Shown in pieces: positions 1-7,534 of a stretch of DNA of 21,630 nt. Each line of letters begins with the position of its first letter. Position 1 is the first letter of the stretch. Source of the DNA: Mageeibacillus sp. UBA3708 (GTDB lineage Bacteria > Bacillota > Clostridia > Saccharofermentanales > Saccharofermentanaceae). A model generated the notes under the pieces. It was given only the letters and a program-made list of their open reading frames with translations. It did no database searches and had not been told where the DNA came from. The translations under genes and the position numbers were made by a program. The stretch is taken from assembly GCA_002371375.1 (NCBI GenBank), contig DFIB01000149.1, positions 1 to 21,630 of the forward strand, read 5' to 3'.

Positions 1-240
1 GTGGCTGTGCTGGATCACAAGCGCAACAACAATCCCGGATCATTCTTCTGTTCATATAAGTTCATTGTCCTGTGTGAACCTCACGGCGGCAACTTCATCG
101 AGAATATCGAGACGACCGAGGCAAGATTTTTTGCTTTGAGCGATCTGCCTGAATTCAACGAACATAAATGCAACAGGGCACAGATCGATATGTGCCTGGA
201 GGCCAAACATTCAGAACACTGGGAGTGCGTATTTGATTAA
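1..240 (+). CDS. NUDIX hydrolase, C-terminal part (5' end outside window)
   Basis: The open frame enters from the left edge and ends at TAA 238-240, so only the last 79 residues are visible; the GTG at position 1 is probably internal. The fragment reads as the C-terminal part of a NUDIX domain of the ADP-ribose pyrophosphatase-like type: a strand ending in AVLD, then YKFIVLCE, a GG turn, an 'IETTEARFFALSDLPE' segment (the usual place for 'E..E..FF..DELPEL'), and a final helix that begins with the usual R..QI. The NUDIX box itself would be upstream, so catalysis and substrate cannot be judged. The stop overlaps the start of the next gene by 8 nt, suggesting co-translation. Family assignment is from remembered family pattern, fairly sure; the substrate is unknown. 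Confidence 0.72.
   Translation: MAVLDHKRNNNPGSFFCSYKFIVLCEPHGGNFIENIETTEARFFALSDLPEFNEHKCNRAQIDMCLEAKHSEHWECVFD
221..225 (+). promoter_or_regulatory. Ribosome binding site deciding the TTG start of the methyltransferase
   Basis: GGGAG lies 7 nt before TTG 233. There is no competing ATG at the beginning of the domain, so this site supports the unusual start inside the NUDIX gene. Confidence 0.65.
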
Positions 241-946
241 TCCGTTCGTATATCTGTCAGTCAAATTGTCGCGTTTCTCTGATCTTTGGAGAGACAGGCG
301 GATCTGCGGGATGTCACTGGGGCGCTTTGTGCCGACTCCCTTCTCCGGATCACACGGTGCCACGGGCAGCCAGTCGATCCCGTATAAAGGACTCGAAGAC
401 ATATTTGAGAACGTCAGGCTGACACCTGATGATTCGTTCATCGATATAGGATGCGGCAAAGGGCGGGTTCTCGCATATCTGACAGAACGCCAGGTGCCAT
501 GCAGGCTGACGGGAATCGAACTCAATCCCGATGTTGCATCAATAGCGCGCAGATGGTCGTCGTCTTATTCAAATATAGAGATAATAGAAGGCGATGCTTT
601 CGGGCTGGATCTGGATAAATATACTGTTCTGTTCATGTACAGGCCGATGGAACGTGAGACGTTCGGTGAGTTCGTCTGCAAAGTCGAGCGGGACATATCC
701 CACAGGATAATGCTCTACTATTATGCCGATTCAGAGAGCGGATTCCTGCTCAACGACAGACGCGGATGGACTCTGATCACGAGACAGACCGTGTACCGTA
801 AAGGCGGGGTGTATATTCACATGGAACCGCAGAGGTATTCAGTCTGGAAATACTCTCCAGCTGACAAGAACAAATACCTGAACTCCTTCACCGCGCCCGA
901 ATCCCGTCAGTCCTTCCCCCGTGGTGGCAGTTATTCCGACGGATGA
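233..946 (+). CDS. Class I SAM-dependent methyltransferase
   Basis: A 237-residue protein with a Rossmann-type methyltransferase core. Motif I is DIGCGKGRV at residues 71-79, the acidic end of strand 2 is in GIELNPD (about 94-100), and 'EGDAF' follows. The usual NPP/DPP-type motif IV is replaced by MYRPM, so amino-methylation of a base is not indicated; the substrate is unknown. The start is TTG 233-235, preceded by GGGAG at 221-225 with 7 nt spacing, and it overlaps the NUDIX stop by 8 nt, so the two are likely one transcript. The last 36 residues or so, rich in S, P and K, look like a non-domain tail and are encoded antisense to the catalytic C-terminus of the convergent ispF-like gene. Confidence 0.8.
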   Translation: MINPFVYLSVKLSRFSDLWRDRRICGMSLGRFVPTPFSGSHGATGSQSIPYKGLEDIFENVRLTPDDSFIDIGCGKGRVLAYLTERQVPCRLTGIELNPDVASIARRWSSSYSNIEIIEGDAFGLDLDKYTVLFMYRPMERETFGEFVCKVERDISHRIMLYYYADSESGFLLNDRRGWTLITRQTVYRKGGVYIHMEPQRYSVWKYSPADKNKYLNSFTAPESRQSFPRGGSYSDG

Positions 947-1336
947 CTCAGGTATTCCCAGGAGCGAAGATATCTTCTCACGCATTGCGGGTATATGCGG
1001 CATGAGCTTGGGACGGAGACATTCAATGGTGGCTGAGACATGCAGTATCTCGGCATTGCGGACATCCTTGAGAGCTTCCTTAAGATATGCCGAGCTGTCG
1101 GTTATCCCTTCCTCAAGGCAAATGCGGTCAGCGGCACCGCCAAGCACATTCACACATGTATATCCGGATATGGCATTGGTCAGGGCATGAAGCAGCACAT
1201 CACCGTCACTGTTGGCAACAAAAGGATGTTCTGACGGAATATCTGTCCCTCCGAGCTTTATATATCCGGTTCCCGCATCATCAAAAGCAAATCTGTGGCT
1301 GTCCTGACCGATAGTAGTTATATAGTACTCACTCAT
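839..1336 (-). CDS. ispF: 2-C-methyl-D-erythritol 2,4-cyclodiphosphate synthase-like protein (divergent IspF)
   Basis: IspF converts CDP-methylerythritol 2-phosphate to the cyclic diphosphate in the MEP isoprenoid pathway. From ATG 1336 the protein is 165 aa, close to the family's usual 155-160. The metal ligands are present: the DxH pair in GQDSHRF and the His in SDGDVLLHAL. So are the CMP-pocket sequence PKLMPHI and the C-terminal GRGEGV. The loop that in E. coli reads DIG..FPDTD is absent; here it is VLGGAADRICLEEGITDS, and the ATTTEKLGFTG segment reads ATTGEGLTGFG. I recall a 'GQDSHRF' subfamily of this type in some clostridia and chlamydiae, so activity as standard IspF is inferred only. 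A ribosome binding site at 1345-1351 fixes ATG 1336 over an upstream in-frame ATG at 1450. Last gene of the long minus-strand run; it overlaps the convergent methyltransferase. Confidence 0.8.
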   Translation of the reverse strand: MSEYYITTIGQDSHRFAFDDAGTGYIKLGGTDIPSEHPFVANSDGDVLLHALTNAISGYTCVNVLGGAADRICLEEGITDSSAYLKEALKDVRNAEILHVSATIECLRPKLMPHIPAMREKISSLLGIPESSVGITATTGEGLTGFGRGEGVQVFVLVSWRVFPD

Positions 1337-1340
1337 GCCA

Positions 1341-1916
1341 TCATCCCTCCTCATGAAATTCAAGTCTGGAATAATCGAACCTGATCCCGTTGTCCGTGAT
1401 CCATTTGGCAACATCGTCCATCGTCCAGACCTCATAATTGAAACCTTCAAATCTGGCGGTCTCTTTATTATCCCTGACGATTATGAATTCCGGCAGTCTC
1501 TCTATTCCGTAGCGCGCCTCAATGTCACCGTACTCAAGAGTATCGATCATTATCACGATCATCTCTCCCCAGCATGCCTGGGCAATATCCTCAAGGCCTG
1601 CGGTAATCCCGTACCTGTCAGTAGACAGCGAATTATAGAAGTAAAGGAGAACAGTCCTGCCTGTACCAAGGATACCGTCCAGATCCTTCACTCTCCGCCA
1701 CTGAATGCCATATTCGTCCTCATCCGGAACCGGTTCGTACACAAGTGCCGCCAGGGATGATTCATAATCATAATCTCCGAGATAATCATCTATTCCGCCC
1801 GACGCTACCGTACTCTCCGAAGCCGCCGGAGAAGCAGGATCAGTTCTGGTGCACGATGACAATAAGCACATGCATGACAGTATCAGGATAAATGCCGCCG
1901 TTATCTTTGTTCTCAT
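1341..1916 (-). CDS. Thioredoxin-fold-like lipoprotein lacking CXXC
   Basis: A 191-residue protein with a lipoprotein signal peptide: basic start, hydrophobic stretch, and lipobox LLSSC with the lipidated Cys at residue 22. A low-complexity S/A/T/D/E linker follows. Residues from about 85 to 175 resemble a thioredoxin fold: VLLYFYNSLSTDR in the place of strand 1 and the active site, IVIMIDTLEYG, then YGIERLPEFIIVRDNKETARFEGF, which matches the cis-proline strand and the edge strand. The CXXC position reads STDR, so it cannot be a normal disulfide reductase. It would sit on the outer face of the membrane. It starts 4 nt after the yfcE-like stop and ends 4 nt before the ispF-like start. The lipoprotein call is firm, the fold call moderate, the function unknown. 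Confidence 0.72.
   Translation of the reverse strand: MRTKITAAFILILSCMCLLSSCTRTDPASPAASESTVASGGIDDYLGDYDYESSLAALVYEPVPDEDEYGIQWRRVKDLDGILGTGRTVLLYFYNSLSTDRYGITAGLEDIAQACWGEMIVIMIDTLEYGDIEARYGIERLPEFIIVRDNKETARFEGFNYEVWTMDDVAKWITDNGIRFDYSRLEFHEEG
1345..1351 (-). promoter_or_regulatory. Ribosome binding site deciding the ispF-like start
   Basis: AGGAGGG on the minus strand, 8 nt before ATG 1336. It sits inside the last codons of the upstream lipoprotein gene, whose TGA is at 1341-1343. Confidence 0.8.
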
Positions 1917-1920
1917 ATCA

Positions 1921-2436
1921 TCAGAAGGTCTTCAGTTCGGCTGTTCCGTTCTCAATAATGATATACGAGGGAACTGAGCCGCTTTTGGGAATAGACGGGG
2001 ATCCCGGATTCATATACCTGTAACCGTCCATCATCCTGTCTTCGGCCACATGAGTATGACCGCACAGCAGGATCCCGCCCTCAGGAAGAGATGCCGGAGG
2101 TGTCACCGGATTGTAGATGTGCCCGTGAGTAGCAAATATTACAATGTCTCCTGATACGATATATGCATAATCTGCCATAATAGGGAATTCAAGAACCATC
2201 TGATCGACCTCGGTATCACAGTTCCCTCTGACGGCAATTATCGATTCTCTAATACCGTTAAGCATCTCTATCACTTCCTTGGGGCGGTAATCGCCAGGAA
2301 GATCATTGCGAGGTCCGTGATACAGGAGATCACCCAGAAGGAGGAGCTTATCGGCTCTCTCCTCCCTGAACTTATCTATTACTCTTGACGTCCATCCGCC
2401 GGACCCGTGAAGATCAGACGCTGCCATTATCTTCAT
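1921..2436 (-). CDS. yfcE: YfcE-family metallophosphoesterase
   Basis: A 171-residue calcineurin-like phosphodiesterase. All family metal motifs are present in order: SDLHG (D8, H10), GDLLYHGPRND (G35-D36), GNCD (71-74), THGH (103-106) and GHTH (126-129). E. coli YfcE is a small cytosolic enzyme of about 184 aa that hydrolyses model phosphodiesters with manganese; its physiological substrate is unclear. The RGNCD and the C-terminal NPGSPSIPK segments are typical. Its first 23 nt overlap the end of the CmpB-family gene, so translation is probably coupled. The family is certain; use of the yfcE symbol is by similarity only. Confidence 0.88.
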   Translation of the reverse strand: MKIMAASDLHGSGGWTSRVIDKFREERADKLLLLGDLLYHGPRNDLPGDYRPKEVIEMLNGIRESIIAVRGNCDTEVDQMVLEFPIMADYAYIVSGDIVIFATHGHIYNPVTPPASLPEGGILLCGHTHVAEDRMMDGYRYMNPGSPSIPKSGSVPSYIIIENGTAELKTF

Positions 2437-3427
2437 TCTCTGTCACCTCAACTGCCAGCTCAGGTTCTTCAGCAACCATCTTATGGGGATCATCGTCCTT
2501 TGTCCTCTTGAAATAGTTGTTCTTAATAATGCTGATAGCCTTGTCATATGCAGTGCTCATGCTGCTGATATTGATATTACGGAGAAGTTTCTTCTCATAA
2601 TAGTTGAAACCCTTAACGATCGAGAACATCTTCTCGCTTGCAATATCCTTTGTCTTGCCTGCGGCATCCTTGCCGGAACTGAGGAACTTCCTGAAATACT
2701 CCTGCTCCTCCTGACGGTGTTTCTTGGCAAGCTCATTCTCCTCAGCCTTATGCTCGTTAACCAGCTTCCTGTATGCATCATATGAATCCTTGATCGGTGA
2801 CTCCACGGTGATGATCGTATCAACCGTTCCGTAAATATTGCCGCCGATGTAATCAGACGCAGTCTTAACCGTAGCCGATATCTTGCTGAAAGTCTGGAGC
2901 TTGTTGGAGAAACCGATTATCGTTGCAACTGACATCACAAGGTCGAATATAAATATGAGTTCAAACAAGCCGTCGATGCCGATAAGTACCGGCTCAGGAA
3001 ATAATCCCACAAATTTAAGCACGGCCGGGTGAAGAACATACAGACCGAGAGAGGCTGCTATACCCCAATAAAGGAAAAACCTGAAGCAGATATATCCCTT
3101 GAAGTTCAGTTTGTATGTGGAATAGTCCCACCATCTCATGTGGAAAAGCTGATACAGGATAATTCCCGCGATCAGTTCTACTATTGTACATGCCGTTGCC
3201 GTTCCGAAGAATATCAAGGCATACTGGTCCTTGATCGGTTCAAGGAAGTAAACAGCCGTAAGGAATCCGAACCCGTATACGGGACACAAAGGTCCGTTGA
3301 GGAATCCTCTGTTTATGAACCTTCCCTCTGTGACACCATAGTAGATAACTTCGATTATCCAACCGAAAAAGCTGTAGATAAAGAACATGCATACAATCTG
3401 CGGAAATGTGCATTGTGTTATCAGCAT
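2414..3427 (-). CDS. CmpB-family ('putative ABC transporter permease') membrane protein
   Basis: A 337-residue protein from ATG 3427. The first 175 residues or so form about five membrane helices with the hallmarks of the family called ABC_trans_CmpB (PF06541): FFGWIIEVIYYG, RGFLNGPLCPVYGFG, a WWDYS...NFKGYICFRF segment and WG..A. Despite the family name, no ATPase partner is nearby and a transport role is unproven. Residues from about 175 to the end are soluble, with a charged coiled-coil stretch (HKAEENELAKKHRQEEQEY) and an acidic tail. A TTG six nucleotides upstream (3433) is in frame, but GAGAGGGG at 3434-3441 spaces correctly only for ATG 3427. It overlaps the yfcE-like gene by 23 nt. 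Confidence 0.78.
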   Translation of the reverse strand: MLITQCTFPQIVCMFFIYSFFGWIIEVIYYGVTEGRFINRGFLNGPLCPVYGFGFLTAVYFLEPIKDQYALIFFGTATACTIVELIAGIILYQLFHMRWWDYSTYKLNFKGYICFRFFLYWGIAASLGLYVLHPAVLKFVGLFPEPVLIGIDGLFELIFIFDLVMSVATIIGFSNKLQTFSKISATVKTASDYIGGNIYGTVDTIITVESPIKDSYDAYRKLVNEHKAEENELAKKHRQEEQEYFRKFLSSGKDAAGKTKDIASEKMFSIVKGFNYYEKKLLRNINISSMSTAYDKAISIIKNNYFKRTKDDDPHKMVAEEPELAVEVTENEDNGSV

Positions 3428-3441
3428 ACCCAACCCCTCTC

Positions 3442-4056
3442 TTATTCTTTGACAGACTTCATCACCCTGTATCCGCCGTCTATCCCCAACGTCTCACAGT
3501 TGCCGAACAACTCCGTAAGCTTCTTCTCCGTGGACGGTGCACCCTGCTTACGCTGAAGAACAACATAGATCGCACCGCCCTTGTTCATTCTCTCAAAGGC
3601 CTGCTCATAAAACCCGAAAACAGTAGCCTTGCCTGCTCTCACAGGCGGATTTGTTGCAACTATGTCAAATATTACACTATCATCCGTATTTTCCAAAATG
3701 TCACTTTGTACAAAATCGACTTTGACGCCGTTACGGGCAGCATTGGCAACGGCAAGTGACACGGCACGCGAATTGACATCAACACCGCGGCAGTCATACT
3801 TCATAAACTTGTACTTGAATACGATCCCGACAACTCCCACGCCGCATCCGAGATCAAGGAAATTGCCGCCTCCCGATCTCATCTGCCTGACATCCTTAAT
3901 GATCTCCCTGAGCAGGAGGTCGGTCCCGAAGTCAACGCCGTTCCTCGAGAACACAGAGGTGTCCGTCGCGAAGCTGAAATCACTTCCGTCTATCCTGTAA
4001 TCGATCATCCTGATGTCTGATGCCGTATCCGGCTGTGCGTCGTAGTAGTGTGCCAT
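3442..4056 (-). CDS. RsmC-like SAM-dependent methyltransferase (single MTS domain)
   Basis: A 204-residue methyltransferase. FLDLGCGVGVVG is the SAM-binding motif I, VDVNSRAVSLAVANAARNG is the strand-2/helix region typical of rRNA and tRNA N-methyltransferases, and ATNPPVRAGK is an NPP motif IV for methylating an exocyclic amino group. This is the pattern of RsmC (16S rRNA G1207) and of its short Gram-positive relatives such as B. subtilis YbxB, which lack the N-terminal duplicated domain of the about 340-residue E. coli protein. The start ATG 4056 has AGGGTG 5 nt upstream, lying across the stop region of the preceding gene (gap 4 nt). Methyltransferase class is sure; the exact RNA target is inferred. 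Confidence 0.82.
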   Translation of the reverse strand: MAHYYDAQPDTASDIRMIDYRIDGSDFSFATDTSVFSRNGVDFGTDLLLREIIKDVRQMRSGGGNFLDLGCGVGVVGIVFKYKFMKYDCRGVDVNSRAVSLAVANAARNGVKVDFVQSDILENTDDSVIFDIVATNPPVRAGKATVFGFYEQAFERMNKGGAIYVVLQRKQGAPSTEKKLTELFGNCETLGIDGGYRVMKSVKE

Positions 4057-4060
4057 ATTA

Positions 4061-6022
4061 TCACCCTATGTAAAAGAATGTCCAGCAGAAGAACAGTATC
4101 AGCAGATACAGTACTCCTGTCCTTCCAATAACGTACCGTCTGTCAACTGATGCTGCCTCCTGATCGGTGCCATCACAAATACTGTTCCTATTCCTGAACA
4201 TCAGTACAATGAGCGTAACCAGAACAGCAGCAAGGCAGGATCTTACGGCAATGGCTGTAATCGGTGAGAGATTTCTCATGATCACCGTTATTTCCGGCGC
4301 ATCGCTGTATTCACCTGTAATAAGCGGCAGCAAACCGAAATTCACCTGATTTGAGGATGTTCCCATAAAACATGCCGTTGCGATGAAGAGGGATTCGGCT
4401 GCAATATCGATTATCAGTATGTTCTTATTAGCCTTTATCATAGGGATGAGTATCGATACCGACAGTACCAGAGGTATCATCCACTGCAGGTGCCAGTTTA
4501 CAAAAATAATAAATGCCGCATAAACTGCTGCGATTGCCAACTGCGATTCAAAGAGCATCCTCATGCGGTTACCGGTGTCAGTCTTACGCAGGTAACAGAT
4601 TACACATACAGCTGCAAACGAAGCTATGAACAGTGACACGACATCACCAAGCCTTACATCTGCCAGTCTGCTGACATATGAATAATCTTCTTCAATAATC
4701 CTTGAGATCGCGCCGTGATAAGCACTTCTCTCAAAGATTACATGAGTCAGTACGGGAAGCACCATAACGATAACAGTGTTGATTAAGATATCCTTAACCT
4801 TCTTAACAGCCAGGAGCAGGAGCGGGAAAAATATAAACAGCGGGAGTGTCTTCATAGCTACAGCCAGTGACATCACGGCAGAGAAAGCGTAATATCTCCC
4901 GGAATAATAGAACGGGAGTGCACATATTATAACGATCATGTACATTATATCTATCTGGCCGTATCCGATTGATATGTACAGCAACATTGGGGAAGATATA
5001 AAGAGCAGCTTTGATGCCCTTGTAAATCCGTCATTCATTCCGCAGGCCTTAAATATCCTTCCAATAAGCTTAACGGCTACAAAGAGTAGGACCGTCATCA
5101 CAACGGACAGGTACATGACCGCAAACAATCCTTCTATGCCTCCGCCGTAGAAATTCCCGTCCATGAACAGTGACAGCGGGAGAATGAGTATCAGCGTAAA
5201 GAAAATCTGGAAGAAGTTGTACTCATAAGCAAAAAGCATCTTGTTGCTCTGATTGCCAAGCTCACTCAGATAAGAATAACCGTAATAATCGGTAAAATTG
5301 CCCGCCTTAAATGAATCAAGCATCCTGAGGGCACTCTTGATTATCATGAACAGGTCATAGTATTGACAGATCATGAATACGGATGCACATACGAGCACTC
5401 CTATGATCACCCTGTCTGACACGGCACATTCACCGAACGAGCTCTTGTCAAGGTTATATACATACAGCATTACCATAGCACCGAATATCACGTATACCGC
5501 TGCAAATAGCATCTTGGCAGAAGAACCGGTGCCTGTCCCGTTTACTTCAAACAATATGTTGCCCGTTCCGGCATCTGTCTTCACCACGGGTGCACGAACG
5601 GCTTTGCCTTCCCCGCCTGCATCCTTCACTGTTACATTAAGAACGTAGTTCCCACCCTGCTGTACTCTTAGTCTTCCGGTATCAAGAATAGAATCATATG
5701 CTGATGTTATATTCCCGGATGCGACTACATTACCCGAATTGTCCTGAAGTGAGACGAGTATGTCAGTCCTTACGACATTCGGGGAACCGTTGCTGTCCAG
5801 ATGTATGTCAACGGATCTTAAGACATCACACGGCATTACAAAAACCGTGGAATATGAATCACCGGCACTTATCTCATGGTCGGCTGCCCTGCCGGAATAA
5901 TTGATCTTATGCGAAGAAGTCCAAACGGACAATCCCGGCGCAACCATGATCAGCAGGATGTATAATACTGCCAGAATACCTGCCGTGACAACAATGCGAA
6001 GGACCTTCTTCCTGTCAGACAT
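4061..6022 (-). CDS. Polytopic membrane protein resembling a GT-C glycosyltransferase
   Basis: A 653-residue membrane protein. One helix at about 9-30 is followed by an extracytoplasmic beta-rich domain at about 35-165 (alternating hydrophobic pattern, many G/N/D turns), then ten or more membrane helices to the C-terminus. The segment GYGQIDIMYM near residue 352, followed by FYYSGRYYAFSAVMSLAVAMKTLPLFIFFPLLL, resembles the GQ-D...K-P core of GT-C enzymes of the GT87/mannosyltransferase kind, which use polyprenyl-phosphate sugars outside the membrane. DYYGYSYLSELG near 245 may be part of the first catalytic loop. The exact sugar and acceptor are unknown. GGAGG 5 nt before ATG 6022 lies in the last codons of thrC (1 nt gap). 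The GtrA-like protein in the same gene run would be a logical partner. Confidence 0.62.
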   Translation of the reverse strand: MSDRKKVLRIVVTAGILAVLYILLIMVAPGLSVWTSSHKINYSGRAADHEISAGDSYSTVFVMPCDVLRSVDIHLDSNGSPNVVRTDILVSLQDNSGNVVASGNITSAYDSILDTGRLRVQQGGNYVLNVTVKDAGGEGKAVRAPVVKTDAGTGNILFEVNGTGTGSSAKMLFAAVYVIFGAMVMLYVYNLDKSSFGECAVSDRVIIGVLVCASVFMICQYYDLFMIIKSALRMLDSFKAGNFTDYYGYSYLSELGNQSNKMLFAYEYNFFQIFFTLILILPLSLFMDGNFYGGGIEGLFAVMYLSVVMTVLLFVAVKLIGRIFKACGMNDGFTRASKLLFISSPMLLYISIGYGQIDIMYMIVIICALPFYYSGRYYAFSAVMSLAVAMKTLPLFIFFPLLLLAVKKVKDILINTVIVMVLPVLTHVIFERSAYHGAISRIIEEDYSYVSRLADVRLGDVVSLFIASFAAVCVICYLRKTDTGNRMRMLFESQLAIAAVYAAFIIFVNWHLQWMIPLVLSVSILIPMIKANKNILIIDIAAESLFIATACFMGTSSNQVNFGLLPLITGEYSDAPEITVIMRNLSPITAIAVRSCLAAVLVTLIVLMFRNRNSICDGTDQEAASVDRRYVIGRTGVLYLLILFFCWTFFYIG

Positions 6023-6023
6023 C

Positions 6024-7532
6024 TTATCCTCCGATCAGAATCTCTCTGACCTTGTCTTCCATGTCTTCCTTATCAATTACATCCTTGTGTCTGATCTCTT
6101 TCTTGGACAGGTCCTTGATACCCTCCGGTATCTCAAGGCCGCTCTCCTCAGACAATTCGGCGATAACTGTCTCTACGGATCTTCCTGTGCTGTAGCCTTC
6201 GCCCCTTATTGCATCCATAACTGCAGGAGCAAACTTGAACGGAGAAGCAGTCGATGCAAATACCGTCTTATGTTCGTCGCCTGATCTCTGGTGATAGCGG
6301 TTGTAGATATTGAAGCCTACCGCCGTGTGGGTATCGATCACGTGATCAGTCCTGTCATAGACATCAAGAATAGTCTTATATACACCTTTCTCGTCTGCAA
6401 ACCCGCCGACGAACATGCGGTGAAGGACCTTAAGAGTCGTAGGGTCTACCGTGTATGTTCCGCTTGAATAAAGGGCGTTCATCCACTCGACCACAAGGCC
6501 TGAATTGCACTCGGTCACCTCAAACAGGAGTCTCTCAAGATTGGATGAGATGAGAATATCCATAGAAGGTGACGTTGTCTTGTAGAACTCTCTGTTGCGG
6601 TCATATTTGCCGTTGTTGAAGAAGTCGCAGAGGACCTTATTGCGGTTGGATGCACAGATGAGCTTATGTATCGGGATACCCATCTGCTTTGCAAACCACG
6701 CTGCCAGGATATTACCGAAATTCCCCGTCGGAACAACGATATTGATGGCTTCACCCATTTCGATCTTCTCCATGCGGAGGAGCTCGACGTATGAATATAC
6801 GTAATAAGCGATCTGCGGAACGAGCCTGCCCCAGTTGATGGAGTTTGCCGAAGACAGCCTTATGCCCCTGGACTCCAGTTCCTTCGCGAAAGCATCATCA
6901 CCGAAGATCTTCTTGACGCCGGTCTGCGCATCATCGAAGCATCCGTTAACAGCTACGACATGCGTATTCTCTCCGCCCGTCGTTACCATCTGGAGCTTCT
7001 GCGCCTCGGATACACCGCCGGTAGGATAGAAGACGATTATTTCCGTTCCTGGAAGATCCTTGAAGCCTTCAAGAGCGGCCTTGCCGGTATCGCCGGAAGT
7101 TGCCGTAAGGATACAGATCTTATCTTTGGCTCCCGTCTTTGCTATGGAAGCTGTCATGAGATGAGGAAGAAGCTGCAGCGCCACGTCCTTAAATGCACAC
7201 GTGGGGCCGTGCCACAGCTCGAGGATATACTCCCTGTCGTTATAGGGATTCATCTGAACGAGAGGAACGGTATTCTCTCCCCATTTCTCCTCTGAATATG
7301 CGGCAGAAGTATATTCAAGCAGTTCCTGCTCGGAGAATCCGTCCAGGAACTTGCTCAGGACCTTGGCGGATATCTGATAATACTTCATGTTCTTCATTGA
7401 TTCGATATCACCGCGGGATAAAGTAGGGATCTCCTCGGGAACGAACAGACCTCCGTCAGGCGCGATCCCGAGGATGATGGCCTCCGCAGCCGTGTATTTC
7501 TTCTCAAAACCTCTTGTGCTGATATACTTCAT
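6024..7532 (-). CDS. thrC: Threonine synthase
   Basis: ThrC is the PLP enzyme that makes threonine from O-phosphohomoserine in the cytosol. The 502-residue length fits the long (yeast/E. coli-like) subgroup. Visible are the N-terminal YISTRG and LGIAPDGGLFVPE segments, ELWHGPTCAFKD with the PLP lysine K115, the phosphate-binding TATSGDTG (143-150), the SSANSINWGRLVPQ stretch and the VPTGNFGNILAA loop. All are intact. No other threonine gene (hom, thrB) is in the window, so the gene is isolated from its pathway. It starts 2 nt after the TPR protein's stop with GGAGG in that gene's last codons. Identity is secure. Confidence 0.97.
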   Translation of the reverse strand: MKYISTRGFEKKYTAAEAIILGIAPDGGLFVPEEIPTLSRGDIESMKNMKYYQISAKVLSKFLDGFSEQELLEYTSAAYSEEKWGENTVPLVQMNPYNDREYILELWHGPTCAFKDVALQLLPHLMTASIAKTGAKDKICILTATSGDTGKAALEGFKDLPGTEIIVFYPTGGVSEAQKLQMVTTGGENTHVVAVNGCFDDAQTGVKKIFGDDAFAKELESRGIRLSSANSINWGRLVPQIAYYVYSYVELLRMEKIEMGEAINIVVPTGNFGNILAAWFAKQMGIPIHKLICASNRNKVLCDFFNNGKYDRNREFYKTTSPSMDILISSNLERLLFEVTECNSGLVVEWMNALYSSGTYTVDPTTLKVLHRMFVGGFADEKGVYKTILDVYDRTDHVIDTHTAVGFNIYNRYHQRSGDEHKTVFASTASPFKFAPAVMDAIRGEGYSTGRSVETVIAELSEESGLEIPEGIKDLSKKEIRHKDVIDKEDMEDKVREILIGG

Positions 7533-7534
7533 AC

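Noticed and set aside
921..1190. + strand open frames opposite ispF-like
   Set aside because: They are antisense to conserved IspF motifs, with no binding site or domain-like composition.
3029..3556. 175-codon open frame on the + strand
   Set aside because: It is antisense to two well-supported genes (CmpB-family and RsmC-like) and lacks any family pattern.
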